A stretch of DNA of 64,000 bases from Humulus lupulus (taxonomy: Eukaryota > Streptophyta > Magnoliopsida > Rosales > Cannabaceae): positions 39,330,607 through 39,394,606 of the forward strand of contig NC_084802.1 in assembly GCF_963169125.1 (NCBI RefSeq), given 5' to 3'. Of the stretch, positions 21,450 to 32,219 are shown piece by piece. A program made the translations under genes and the position numbers. Each line of letters begins with the position of its first letter. The first letter of the stretch is position 1. Below the pieces are notes generated by a model. That model was given only the letters and a program-made list of their open reading frames with translations. It did no database searches and was not told the origin of the DNA.

Positions 21450-23125
21450 GAATAGTGATTGGATTGGTGCCAGGAATGGAATCAGGTCTAAGGCACTGTA
21501 TTGAACGGCTTTAGCAAAGTCGTTAGAGCTTAAGATTCAGTTATTGGATAAGGTGGTATTCTCCAAGGTGAATCTTTTATCTGGTTAGTACCAGCTAGAG
21601 ATCAGGGAGAAGAATATGCAGAAGATTGATGTTATATTAGATAAGAGCACTGGGAGTGCTGGATGATGTTCTGAGAATTTGGTTAATGCCACGTTGTTTT
21701 GATGAATCAGATGAATAGAGTATTCAAGGATTATCTTAATTGGATTTGTGACCGTCTTGATTGATGGTATTATAGTATATTCTTAGTTGGAGATTTGCCA
21801 AGGTCAAGGAACACCTCAGAAGGCAGGAGTTTACCTGGATAGGCAGGATATTATATGTGCTTTGGGAAAGAGTTCTGAGTCTTCTTGCAGATCAGAATCA
21901 GTTTGCAGGTTGTTATGACACCTCAGTGACAAGGAAAAAAGGAATTGCGTATGCATCATGTTGGTTAAAGGATCTGACCAGAACTAGAGTAGAGTATCTG
22001 GTGGGCTAGGTGGCTAGTTTTATGCTTGAGTTTACTCCTTCAGAGAGGATCAAATGGAAAACAATTAAGTGAACCACATATAGGAATATTGAGGAGAATG
22101 TCTTAGCTGGATTAGCTAAGGATTATGCAGTATCAGGTATGGGCTTATTGTGATATAAGGATCAGATTTGGAATCTGATGGACACTGAGATTAATAAAGA
22201 GATTATTGATGAATCTCATACTACTATCCTATTCTCTTCATCCAGGCATAATGGAAAATGTACAGAGTTTGACAGCCTTATATTGAAGGCCTGTGATGGA
22301 GAGGGACATAATAGTATATGTGGCAAAGTTCTTAACCTGTTAGTAGGTCAAGACAGAGTATCAGAAACTAGTAAGGCTATTGTAGCATTTGAGTATTCCA
22401 TAGTGGAAATAAGGAAACATTGCGATGGGTTTCACAGTGGGGCTGCCCAGGATAGGGGTTAGTGTGATTTGGATTGGGTCATTGTGGACCAGTATTTAAA
22501 GTGAGTTCACTTCTATCAGTGAGGACAAGTAATACAGTGATCGGTATACAGATCTCTATGTGAGAGAGATAGTGCACCTTCATGGAATTCGAGGTCTATC
22601 TTATCAAATGAAGACTCAATTTTTTAGTTCTAAGTCTTAAGGAAGGTTGCATAATGACATGAGTATATAGATGGAATTTAGTACAGTTGATTATCCTCAG
22701 ATTGATGGTAAATCAGAGAGAAAGAGTTATTCAGTATCGGAGCGGCACTTTATGAAACGTTGTATAGTAAGAAGTGTATATCACCCATTCATTGGAATGA
22801 GATGGGTGAGATGTTGATTTTGGATCCTGAGGTAGTTTAGGGGATCATTGAGATTATTAAGAGGTTAGAGCTTGGATGCTCGCTTCTCAGAGTAAATGGA
22901 AAGGTTTTATTGAATTGAAAAGCAAGAACATGAAGTTCCAAGTAGAAGATTGTATCTTCCTTAAAGTATCACCATGGAAAGGGGTGAGGAATTAATGGCA
23001 AGTTGAGCCCTAGATTAATATGACTGTTTGAATCCTGGATAGGATCGGTCAAGTTGCCTTTGGATTGGCCTTAGTTTTGGCATTGTTAGCTGTACACAAT
23101 GTATTTTATATTTCCATGTTGAAGA
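21450..23125 (+). pseudogene. Gypsy-A pol remnant (RT, RNase H, integrase)
   Basis: Stops and shifts occur throughout, yet the domain order can be followed. The pre-RT VIGLVPG and an LKIQLLDK-like stretch lie at 21455-21560. The RT palm approach (NQMNRVFKDYL) is near 21707, with the catalytic IDD region corrupted near 21765. Integrase zinc and core remnants include INKEIIDESH near 22190 and a fragment near 22460. The C-terminal HNVFYISMLK lies at 23095. Protease and the first part of RT are missing, lost at the Gypsy-C junction. The frame at 22178-22462 is a fragment of this pseudogene. The last part is displaced to 24920 by the Copia-4 fragment. Confidence 0.75.
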
Positions 23126-23126
23126 C

Positions 23127-23763
23127 ATGGGTTATCTCTACATATCGATTCCTCTTTGATTTGAATATGCTTTTGGATCTCCTCCAAAGAATAATCCTCA
23201 TTTTTATGACGGATTCTTTTCATATAGCTCTTCCAAGTTGGTGGTAATTTAGCCACTATAGCACCAACTTGAAAGGCCTCGGGAAGCTCAATCTTTAAAA
23301 CTTTCAGTTTGTTAACAATTATTTGCAATTCATGAATTTGAGGAAGAATAGGTTTATCACCAAAAAATTTGAAATCGAAGTATTGAGATATCAAAAAAAA
23401 TTTGGTGCCTTCCTCTTCTGCCTTAAACTTTTTCTCAAGTTCATCCCATATCTCCTTGACCGATTTGGTTTCAGTGTAGAGGTCATAAAGCCTATCGGAA
23501 AGGGCATTGAGGATATGACCCCTACAAAGGAGATTGTCCTCCTCCCTCTTCCTTCTCTTCTCCACCTCCTTGGGAGTGTCCTTGTTGGATGGCGTTGGGA
23601 GAGGTTCTAGAGTGGATTCTAGAATGTAGGCGATTTTGAGAGTGGTCAAAAGGAATCTCACGTTGTCTTTCCACCTAGTGAAATTGGATCCATCAAACCT
23701 ATCCAACCTCACTAGGTCTTGATTCATTATTTTGATGGTCTCACCTTCCATTGAAACAAACAA
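23127..23763 (-). pseudogene. Copia-4 gag, truncated
   Basis: The ATG at 23763 opens a 225-residue frame on the minus strand. Roughly the first 210 residues are copia-type gag: LDRFDGSNFTRWKDNVRFLL, a charged Lys/Glu stretch, HILNALSDRLYDLY, KEIWDELEKKF, then LPPTWKSYMKRIRHKNEDYS and EIQKHIQIKEE. Gag forms the virus-like particle. The frame then runs into Gypsy-A sequence in antisense (from about 23131), so the last residues are not gag. The zinc knuckle and everything after are missing. The plus-strand frame at 23323-23610 is a shadow. Confidence 0.8.
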
Positions 23764-24143
23764 AGGGTTAAGCTTTTGAATGTTAGGAAAATATATATTT
23801 GCCTCAATGGAAATAGGTAAGATAATTACAACTCTAAACTAAATATTACAAATAAATATTATTGATTAAAAAGTGTTACAACTCTATGACAAAAATTACA
23901 TGTAAATATAGAGAAAGAGGTAGAAGATGAAACTAATAACAGATACAACTCTAAGACAAAAAGATACAAATAAACTAGAAGTAGTAGAATGAAAGATATA
24001 GATGAGATTACAACTCTAAAACAAAAGATACATATAAAAGAGTAAATATAGAATAATAGAAGAAATGAAAAGCAATAGAATAAAAGAACAAGAATAAGAA
24101 CAATAAACTAAGAACTCTCACTCACACAACCAAAGTGAAGAGT

Positions 24144-24919
24144 GTTGGGGATCACCAACTTGAACAAGGTTTGAAACCTTTGTCCAAAAGCTTATTTCCC
24201 CCTAACTCAAGCACTAAGGGATCTCTCACAGATATTGGAAATGCTTTCTGGAATAATCAAGCCTCAAGGTGTTTCTAGCTAAGTTCTCTAATGGATAGAA
24301 ATGTTGTGTCTTACAAGTGAGTTATAGGCTCCTATTTATAGAGTTTAGAGACACCCTTTGAATTTCAAATTCCACCAACCCCGATGGCTGTTACCAATGT
24401 TTAATTGGATTAATATGGAATTAAAAATGAGATTTGGGAGTTATTTGGGGTTTTTGAGCCGTTCAACAAAGATTGAAAAAACTGAAAAATTGGTCAGTTT
24501 TTTGCCTGTGGCCGCGGCCACTAGTCTCTGTCCCACAGGGCGCGGCCACCGACCAATTTCAGGACTTAAAATGTGTTGTTTTTCCAAACGGTTCCAAACC
24601 CTCCCAAATGATTTTGTAACTCCAAAAATGCATTATTGGGGTTAAAATCATATCTCTAACAGCCATTTCACATATGGCTTTATGAAATTCATCTCAATAT
24701 TGTGTAACAACAAATTTACACAATAAAGGGTAATATTTGGAAGTTACAAATTTGTAACACCAAATATGTTACATTATTTCGATATATCTCATACATCTAA
24801 ATATTGTAACTCTCTATTATATGTTACAATATGTGACACTCTTTTTCACATTTATTTAATCTAAAACATTATATTATAATATAATATAATATTACATTAC
24901 ATTATAAAATAATATAACA
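24144..24919 (-). repeat. Probable 5' LTR of Copia-4
   Basis: The right end reads AATAATATAACA, the complement of a TGTTATATTATT start. The inner end is placed at TGTTGGGGATC (24144) only because it gives a TG..CA LTR. A PBS is not evident, so this boundary is weak. It contains a GC-rich patch with GCCGCGGC at about 24510-24545. Confidence 0.45.
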
Positions 24920-25062
24920 AATTGTACCTTGGGTTAAGGTATGATACAGAAACAGTGAGGTTGAGGGGACAACCTGGGAAACTGGAATCAGTTGTGCAGA
25001 ATTATTATTCCGGGCAGTTCACATAAATTTCGAGGACGAAATTTCTGTAAGGAGGGGATAGT
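24920..25062 (+). other. Gypsy-A pol C-terminus and polypurine tract
   Basis: Remains of the last integrase/pol residues (TTWETG-type stretch near 24970), the GAGGACGAAATTTCTG signature and the PPT AAGGAGGGGATA just before the 3' LTR. Confidence 0.8.
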
Positions 25063-26699
25063 TGTAATTCCCCAAAATCCGTAATAATGTTTAGGACCTT
25101 GATTAGGAGGTCGGGAGGGCCATAATTGATTTATTATGTTATTAAATGATTATATGCATGTTTATGTGAATTGTATTATTATATGGTGATAAATGCATGC
25201 ATATGGGTCCATTTTTAATTATAAGGGCATTTTGGTGATTTGGCCCATTGAGGGCGTAATTGTGTATTTTCATGCATGTTGGTGAATTATGAATAATACC
25301 ACATTATATGTGGATTTGTTCAAGCCATTCGGCATGAGACAATCTTTGAATTGCAAGTTATCGGTCTGGTCATAACGGGGTTCATTTCGGGGCTCGGGGT
25401 GAGTCTCCGGATAATTTGAGGATTAGAACATTACCAGGAATTAAAGGGTAATGGGATATGATTTATTAGTATTTGAGGATATTGAGAATAACGGGAATTG
25501 AAGGGTGTTAATTATGATTAACGAAATAGGCAGGAAAGGACGATTTTGCCCTTGGTGGCTGTTTAGGGTTTTAATTAGGCTTAGGGGCAATATGGTCTTT
25601 TCACCCTAAGGTTATATTTAGCCATTAGAAGGTTGTGGAAGGCTAAGAAAAATAGAGCATCACTTCTTCCTCTTCAACCATTCATCATTTCTTCTTCTTT
25701 TCTCCTTGGATTTTGAAGCTCTTTTGAGGAACCAAGCTAGGGTACCAAGCTTTGATGATCTACAGCTATGTTCTACAATTGAAGAGGGTATGATTCTGAG
25801 ATTAAGGTGAGTTTCTAGCCAATAAAACTATGGTTCTTGCTCTGTTTTTCTTATTGAGTTTCAGCTGGATTTTCAAGTTGGATAATGGGAATAGATGGGA
25901 GTTTTTGGCTAGGGGTACTTGGGTTATGATGCCTAGGACATGTGTAGATAGTATTTGGGTTCATTTGGGGGTTTGGATGAAGTTTGGAAGCTGGTTTTTC
26001 AGGTTGGAAATGGAAAACTCGAAGGAGGGAAAAACTAGGGCTGAGCAGCCCAGTCCTAGCACTACAGCGCCCAAGGGAGGGTGCTACAACACTAGCCAGG
26101 GCGAATCAATCCTGGTTGTAGCGTTGGGGCGCTAGAGGGGTAACGTTGTAGCGCTACCCTGTTTTCCCTGATGCATATTTTGGGACTTTTAAGGGTTTTT
26201 GGCTCGGGGTTTCAATTCTTGAGGCTCGGGATCGAATCTACTCACCGTTTGGGTACAATTTGGGGTCTTGGGAGTGAGGTTTGGGTCAAGACTAGTTGAC
26301 CGCTAAGGGATCAAATGATCGATCGTTCTGAGGAGTCATTCATTTTTTATTTCTCGCCCGAACTAGAGGTAAGAAAACTGCACCCAGTATGTGATGCATG
26401 TAATGCATGAGAAACATACGATTAGGGTATGACATGAATGTTGAATATGAGATTGTTCAAAGCTTGAGTCTCTGCATTTGTGCATGATCATAATTATGCT
26501 AGCGACTGTTAAGTAGGCATGCTGAATGCCCTACATCTGGATATTTGACATATGATATTATGTCTTGTTGCATTGCTTACTTGTGCATGGCACTGACTCA
26601 TTAGTCAGAATCGGCAATGGTGTCAGTATTAACTGTGAAGTTGTGACTCATTAGTCAATGTCGGCAGTAGTACTGAGCATTGGTCATATGGTTGGTGAT
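25063..26699 (+). repeat. Truncated 3' LTR of Gypsy-A
   Basis: It starts TGTAATTCCCC and tracks the 5' LTR from 7583 to about 9250, including the TATA-like box, donor 1 (GT 25807), the GC-rich block near 26058-26150 and donor 2 AGAG|GTAAGAAAAC (GT 26369). Similarity ends just before 26700, where a Cassandra LTR begins. The last roughly 1 kb, including exon 3, is absent. The frame at 25830-26135 is a by-product. Confidence 0.9.
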
Positions 26700-27073
26700 T
26701 GTGACAGTCAAAATCTCGTGATCCGTTAGGGGAAAGACCGGGTAAAAGCTATGCAATCCCACATCGCCTACGGAAGGTCAAGTATAATGATTTTGAGACT
26801 GTGTAGGTATGGGACTACACAGTTGAAGAGGGCTTAAATGGATTGATGGGTACTACCTATGCCAACAAGATGCATCTTCTTTTCGGCAGCCCATCACTTG
26901 AGAACTCCAAAGTTAAGCATGCTTGACCTGGAGTAGTCTCATGATGGGTGACATCTTCTGAAGTTTTCCCAGGAAGCGTGCGAGTGAGGATAAAGCACGC
27001 TGGAAAGACTCATGTTGGTTTGTAGGGCCAGTCGTCATTCTTGGAAGCATCCATGGTGACGTGGGGCGCTACA
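26700..27073 (+). mobile_element. Cassandra TRIM LTR with 5S rRNA-like domain, copy 1
   Basis: A 374-bp LTR from TGTGACAGTC to GGGCGCTACA. Positions 26899-26998 match plant 5S rRNA, with the internal control region recognisable as AAGTTAAGCATGCTTGACC (box A), GGAGTAGT (intermediate element) and GATGGGTGAC (box C). This identifies Cassandra, a non-autonomous terminal-repeat element whose LTR carries a 5S-derived pol III promoter. It is a single LTR with no internal region. It abuts truncated Gypsy-A LTR on the left and AAAAC of Copia-1 on the right, so it has no target duplication of its own. It is not a 5S gene: the domain is diverged and embedded. Confidence 0.9.
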
Positions 27074-27950
27074 AAAACCCAATACAATACATAGCAATCT
27101 GATCCAATAATGCCAAAGAACTACAATTTCCTCAGCTTTTTAGCTCCTTAGGAATCATCCATTATCATTCATGTGTTGAGAGACCTCAACAAGATTCAAT
27201 TGTTGAACGTAAGCATCTATACCTCCTCAATGTAGCCCGAGCTCTTCCTTTTTAGTCTCACATTCCACTGGTCTATTGGGCTAATTGTATTGCTACAACC
27301 ACTTACCTTATTAATCAAACTCCAACACCCAATTTAAGGTTCTTCATAAGAAACCTCCCACTTATGGTCATCTTAAGGCTTTTGGTTGCTTAGCATATGA
27401 ATCTACTCTTCCTAGTCATAGATCAAAATGTTCATCACATGCTACTTCTTGTGTTTTCATTGGTTATCCTCATGGCATTAAAGGGTATAAACTTCTTGAT
27501 TTAGACACCAATCGGATTTTTGTTTCTAGAGATGTTCAATTCCATGAACACATTTTTCCCTTTGTTTCTACTCATTCTTTCTCCTCGAAGTCATGCCATT
27601 TTTTTTCTTATTCTATGCTGCTTGTTCATGTTGTATATCATGATATTTCTGATGCATCTAATCCCACTTCTGTGTCTACTGATATTTCTCTACAGCCAAA
27701 TTTCTCATCTTCTAGACCTTCTCACAACACCCGAAAGCCTTCATACTTGAATGATTATCACTGTAATTTTTCAGCTAATGCTTTTTCTATTCCTTTACAG
27801 ACTGCTGCACAAGTTACTCAACATCCTCTTTCACATGTTCTTTCTTACAATCGGTTGTCTCTCACATTTAAGGCATGTTTTCTTGCTATTTCAAGTCAGA
27901 GTGAGCCTGAATATTTTTCTCAAGTAGTTGGGGTACCCAAGTGGGATTAG
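27074..27950 (+). pseudogene. Copia-1 integrase C-terminal half and linker
   Basis: Coding resumes right after the Gypsy-A/Cassandra composite with the target duplication AAAAC. Motifs: SNNAKELQFPQLF, VERPQQDSIVERKH (the core Glu is present; the usual PQQNG has changed), HIPLVYWANCI, PTYGHLKAFGC, CVFIGYPHGIKGYKLLDL and IFVSRDVQFHE. It then passes into the Ser/Thr-rich linker up to SEPEYFSQVV and a stop at 27948. Several shifts and stops break it (for example near 27095 and 27253). Confidence 0.85.
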
Positions 27951-28725
27951 GCCATGGCTGAAGAGCTTGATGCTCTAGAGAGGAAAAAGACTTGGACTAT
28001 GGTTAGTCTTCCTCCTAACAAACATATTGTTGGCTGCAAATGGGTCTATAAGATCAAGCATCATGCCAATGGTTCCATTGAATGTTACAAGGGTAGACTT
28101 GTTGCTAAGGGATATACAAGAAGGTATTGATTATAATGATACCTTTGCGCCTGTTGTAAAACTAGTTACTGTCAAACTTGTTCTCGCACTTGTTGCCATC
28201 AATGGATGGTTTCTACACCATTTGGATGTCAATAATGTATTTTTACATGGTGACTTGCATGAAGAAATGTATATGACTCTACCTCAGGGGTATAGTCCTA
28301 AGTGGGAGTTATCATCTAATACCGTTTGAAAGCTTCAAAAATCTTTGTACGGTTTTAAAGAAGCATCACGACAGGGATTTGAAAAGTTTTCTACAGCCTT
28401 AAATGAAGAAGGTTTTATACATTCTGCAACAAATCATTCCTTGTTCATTCGCCACTCTAATCAAGGTTTCATTGCTCTCTTAGTCTATGTTAATAATGTG
28501 ATTATAACAAGCAATAATCTAGTTGAAGTGGAAGCTTTGAAATCAAGATTAAATACTTGGTTCAACCTGAAAGATTTAGGTAACTTGCGTTATTTTCTTG
28601 GCTTGGAAGTGGCTTGGTCGCCTAAGGGAATTTCCATATCGCAAAGGCCTTATGCTCTACAAATTTTGGAGGATTTTGGCTACTTAGGATGCATGTCGAT
28701 CAATACTCCCATGGAACCTACTTGA
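27951..28725 (+). pseudogene. Copia-1 reverse transcriptase with destroyed active site
   Basis: The copia RT order is clear: [29 protein letters not shown], then a shift into [40 protein letters not shown], a TGA at 28327-28329, then LQKSLYGFKEASRQ and LKDLGNLRYFLGLEV. The catalytic box that should read YVDD is YVNN (LLVYVNNVII near 28486): both Asp are Asn, each a G-to-A change. With the earlier stop this RT is dead twice over. The usual Trp after ASRQ is Gly. Confidence 0.85.
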
Positions 28726-29386
28726 AGCTTAGTTAAGAATCTGGTGAAGCTTTAGAAAACCCTCAGCTATACAGAAAAATCATTGGCAAGCTCCAATACT
28801 TGACCATAACAAGATTGGACAAATCTTACTCAGTCAATAAACTGAGTCAATTTCCTTCTACACCACGTCTTCCTCACTTGAAAGTTGCTCAAAAGTTACT
28901 GCAGTATGTCAAAGAGAGTCCGGTTCTTGGCATTTTCTTTTCTGCAAGTTCTAAAGCCAAGCTGAAGGTGTATACGGATTCAGATTGGGGAGCTTGTCAA
29001 TATACCAGAAAATCAACTATTTGTTTTTGTGTTTTTCTTGGGAACTCGTTAATCTCATGGAAAATTAAGAAACAACAAACAGTTTCAAGGTCCTCGACTG
29101 AAGCTGAATATAGGGCTATGGCAAATGGAACTTGTGAATTTGTTTGGCTGACTTTAGTGTTAAAAGAGTTGAAGCAATACTACTACAAATATTAGCCTTC
29201 TCTACGCTTTCTTTTCAACCTTAAAGAAAAAACGCAGAGAAAAGGTTTGAATGAGTCTAAATATCACATTTAATACTCACCCCTATTTTATTGCAGTTTT
29301 AAAAAAACACAATGTAAAGTTTGAAGGTTGGGGGAGGCAGGGACTTTTCTCTGTGGTTCTTTACAAAAATCGCAGAGAAAAGATTA

Positions 29387-29454
29387 GGGTTTTTATCCAC
29401 GATTATATAGCAAAAACCGCGGAGTTTTTGCTATATAACCGCGGATAAAAACCC
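29387..29454. repeat. Long inverted repeat near the CACTA left end
   Basis: The arms run GGGTTTTTATCC ... ATATAGCAAAAACC and GTTTTTGCTATATAACC ... GGATAAAAACCC, with only a few mismatches and a CGCGGA-type centre. It would fold as a hairpin of roughly 30 bp and carries the GCGGATAAAAA subterminal motif on both arms. Confidence 0.8.
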
Positions 29455-30701
29455 TTGTCCCCTCCAAAACAACCCGATACCTTAACTTCCCCTCACTTCC
29501 CACATTGGCCACACGAGAAGCAGCGGCTCCACCTTCGTCCCCAGCCATGGGTAAGTCCCATTTTCACCATTGTACTTTTTTTTCATTTTCTTGCATATTA
29601 AAGCTTTAAATCATGTAAATATACCTAATAAATATTTATTTTGAAGTTTAAGGGAAAAAATGAGGAAAATATTGAGTGAGTTTAATGGGGTTTCAATGTA
29701 TGTTTATAGGGTGATTTTCAAAAAAAAAATCTAACGTTTTTTTAAAGTTGATATAGGATTAGAAGACATTTTCATTGTTCAAACACATGTATTGATCACT
29801 AAAACTTGATTTTTTTTAATATATATTTCAGTTTTTGGATATTTTTATATTATCTACCTAATTTATTAGTTTTTCTAATAAAGTTAATATTAATTATGTT
29901 AAATCTTTAGAATGTATTGTATTTTACATAATTTTTTATATTATAATAATGTTATTTACATAATTTTTTATATTATAATATTATTTCTACATAATTTTTT
30001 TTATATTATTTACATAATGAATTTTTTAAAAGTTTATTTTTGTTAATTATATTATTTGATGATCAATTCAATTACCATATATTTACTAACCAATGTTTAA
30101 ACTTTTATTGTTGGAAACATTTGTTTAAATTTGAGGTGTGTTAAAATTGTTGACAATTAATTTTGAAGGTGAGTAATAATTACTACTTTTTATTTTTATT
30201 TTTGATAATTACAAACTATTCTTAGAGGAGTTTGAATATATTAGATATTCATTCGTAGTGAAGTAGGTTCTAAGATAAAATTGTGTGATGTGGAGATAAC
30301 AGAAGGTTGAGAACATGTGTGTCTTAGTGAAGTAGGTTCTGTGAATTTTGTGTGTGTTGCGGTGGCTTAATTATGGTTGAGAACATGCATGTTGTTTGTT
30401 GTATGTTTTGTTTGATTTGAATTTATAGGTAGAAATAACTTGGGACATGCTATAAAAACAGAGAAAACTCTACCCAATTTTTTTTTAAGATTAATATATT
30501 AATTGAAAATGTTTTATAGGTTAATATATGTAATAATTATGTTTGTTTATGTTGAATTTGTAAATACATATGAATTTTGGATATGTTATAGAAATATAGG
30601 AAACTCTGCCCATTTCATTTTAGAATTTATTAATAGAACATAATTTTGTTCAATTACAATATTAATTTTCTTTTCATTATTGACCTAGGAATTAGGTAGA
30701 T

Positions 30702-31184
30702 ATGATCATTATGGATAAATCATGGATTCTTGAGAATAGAGAAACACAACAATTTCAAGACAGATTTAACCAATTTTTAGAATTTTTCCGAATAAATTGT
30801 AGTGATCCGGAAAGAATTCATTATCCATGTATAGATTGTGGTAATGGATCAAAAGGAAATATTACCATGATAAAGAATCATGTATTTTATCGGGGATTTG
30901 ATACAAGTTATCGTACATGGTGTTGGCATGAGTAATCATTCAAAAATAATAATCCATATCCATTCGGGAGACGAGGGGTTGATGATTTGGGTTATAGTGA
31001 TTTTGAAGGTAACCCTATGGAATTGCTCGATGATGCACAACAAGAGTTTGTTGATGGTCCTTCACAATTTGATAAATTGGTTAAAGATGCAGATAAACCA
31101 TTATTCAATAGTTGTCTCAAACAAAGATTACCAATGATGGTAACATTTTACAACATAAAAGCAGAAAATGGATCAAATGGATGA
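30702..31184 (+). pseudogene. CACTA TNP2 gene remnant: transposase-associated domain
   Basis: From ATG 30702 (MIIMDKSWI) the frame encodes the transposase-associated N-terminal domain of CACTA TNP2 proteins: DKSWILENR, FLEFFRINCSDPERIHYPC and DCGNGSKGN with Cys pairs, then GFDTSYRTWCWHE. A TAG at 30933-30935 ends it, and the protein continues in a shifted frame (30987-31184): DLGYSDFEGN, DKLVKDADKPLFNSCLKQ and YNIKAENG, the region just before the transposase core. The core (Transposase_21) is absent. The normal protein recognises the element ends with TNPA-like partners; here it cannot. Confidence 0.8.
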
Positions 31185-31539
31185 TGACTATGGATAGACG
31201 AGGCCAAATATATTTCATTCCTTGGATTGTTGAGTAAGAACTACTAATTAAATATTATCACAACTATGGTTGGATTTTAATCCTATAATAATTATAATTT
31301 ATTATTGTTTTAGTCAACATTTGATGTTGGTGCTCGTGATGATGCGGGGGATGACCATAATAATGGACCCTTTAAAAAATCATAAATCTCCACCAATAAT
31401 TAAGGAGGTTATGGCAAAAGTAAGTTTTTCAATTTTAATGTATTCGTTGTAAATTTTTAAGAGTTGAGAGTATAATATATATTTAATTAATTTTATGTTT
31501 TTGTAAAGCATACGCACAATGTTCGGAAAACAAATACAT

Positions 31540-31680
31540 TGGCACATTTATAAAATTGTTGAGAGGTTCTTGTCCAAAACAGCTCGAAAGTCATGAATGT
31601 TGTTATTATGTACTAAGATACATTTATGGCCTTGTAAATGCACCGAATCCGGCAGAAATTATCAAGAAGAAAGTATGTTA
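31540..31680 (+). pseudogene. Possible Ulp1-like (C48) protease fragment in the CACTA element
   Basis: A short frame reads KQLESHECCYYVLRYIYGLVNAPNPAEIIKKK. The ECCYYVLRYI segment resembles the catalytic-Cys motif (ECGYYV.R.M) of the Ulp1-like proteases many plant CACTA and MULE elements carry. The catalytic His and Asp regions are missing. The match is short, so the assignment is tentative. Confidence 0.45.
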
Positions 31681-32061
31681 TTTTTTATACTCTTTTTTGC
31701 TTAAGAAAAACTAGATATAATATTTAATCATCTAATCCACATTGTTTTCAGGAAAAAAACCGCAGAGAAAAGTTTTTTTTGTAGTAGTGCAAGTTCATGA
31801 AGAACCTGTAGAGTTTTATTGTGATAACCAAGTTGCTCTACACATTGCTGCAAATTTTGTTTTTCATGATAGAACAAAACATATAGAGATAGATTGTCAA
31901 TTGGTGAGAGAGAAGATACAATCTGGACTTATCAAAACTGCACATGTCTTTTCTCAAGAGCAGATTGCAGATGTGTTCACTAAAGCTCTATTTCCAAATC
32001 AGTTTAAGCTTCTTAAGGCCAAGATGGGTTTGCAAACTATATAAAATCCATCTTGAGGGGG

Positions 32062-32219
32062 AGTTCTAGACTTAAGACAAGTAGGTTATAGCTGTTATAG
32101 TGTTTTGTTATTAGTTAGTTAGTTGGTTAGAGTTATTGAACTTTAATTAGTTAGTAATCTTTATGTATTGATTAGTATAAATACTCTGTCACCTTTTTCA
32201 TTTCAATAATATAGACTTT
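32062..32219 (+). repeat. 3' LTR of Copia-1, first part
   Basis: Matches 5396 onward with indels. It begins AGTTCTAGACTT (the terminal TG has become AG) after the PPT GAGGGGGA. It is broken at ACTTT by the Athila element and ends at 46536-46577. Confidence 0.85.

Larger units (their letters stand above)
23126..24919 (-). mobile_element. Copia-4, 5' fragment of a minus-strand Copia element
   Basis: It interrupts the last coding part of Gypsy-A pol. Only a likely 5' LTR (right side) and a gag N-terminal region remain. There is no pol and no 3' LTR. GGGTT occurs at both junctions (about 23131 and 24931), so the missing part may have been lost by a short-homology deletion. Between gag and LTR lies AT-rich sequence (23770-24110) with a loose repeat of ACAACTCTAA then ACAAAAGATACA. 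Confidence 0.7.
7583..27073 (+). mobile_element. Gypsy-A, Tekay/del-like Gypsy retrotransposon with composite right end
   Basis: The left end is a 2.7-kb LTR (7583-10293) followed by an iMet-type PBS, gag, a large nested insertion (Gypsy-C), decayed pol (21450-23125 and 24920-25062), PPT and a truncated 3' LTR (25063-26699). Its last roughly 1 kb is missing, and a Cassandra LTR occupies 26700-27073. The duplication AAAAC flanks the whole composite: 7578-7582 and 27074-27078. The family is inferred from LTR length, the GAGGACGAAATTTCT pol end and capsid type. Protease and the N-terminal part of RT are missing at the 11905 junction. Confidence 0.85.
29178..31789 (+). mobile_element. CACTA (En/Spm-type) DNA transposon, deletion derivative
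   Basis: Flanked by the 3-bp duplication CAA, the size typical of CACTA elements. Termini are TACTACTACAAA on the left and TTTGTAGTAGTG on the right, the exact complement of CACTACTACAAA. The left end has lost its first C to T, which should impair excision. Subterminal copies of a CGCAGAGAAAAG motif lie near 29232, 29369 and 31761, as expected of TNPA-type binding sites. Coding remnants are the TNP2-associated domain and an Ulp1-like fragment; the transposase core is gone. The remainder (29540-30690 and 31200-31500) is AT-rich and non-coding. Confidence 0.9.
28800..32041 (+). pseudogene. Copia-1 RNase H, split by the CACTA element
   Basis: The two coding parts are 28800-29177 and 31793-32041. 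The first holds SYSVNKLSQF, HLKVAQKLLQYVK, KVYTDSDWGACQ (catalytic Asp), SWKIKKQQTVSRSSTEAEYRAM (catalytic Glu) and EFVWLTLVLKELK. After the CACTA element the second continues VHEEPVEFYCDNQVALHIAAN, FHDRTKHIEIDCQLVREK, ADVFTKALF and ends at 32041. The CAA duplication (29175-29177 and 31790-31792) marks the break. Apart from the insertion this is the best-kept domain of Copia-1. Confidence 0.85.

Noticed and set aside
26899..26998. A 5S rRNA gene
   Set aside because: The similarity is embedded in a 374-bp LTR with TG..CA ends, has diverged and recurs at 51920-52030 in the same frame of LTR sequence. It is the Cassandra 5S-derived domain, not a tandem 5S gene.
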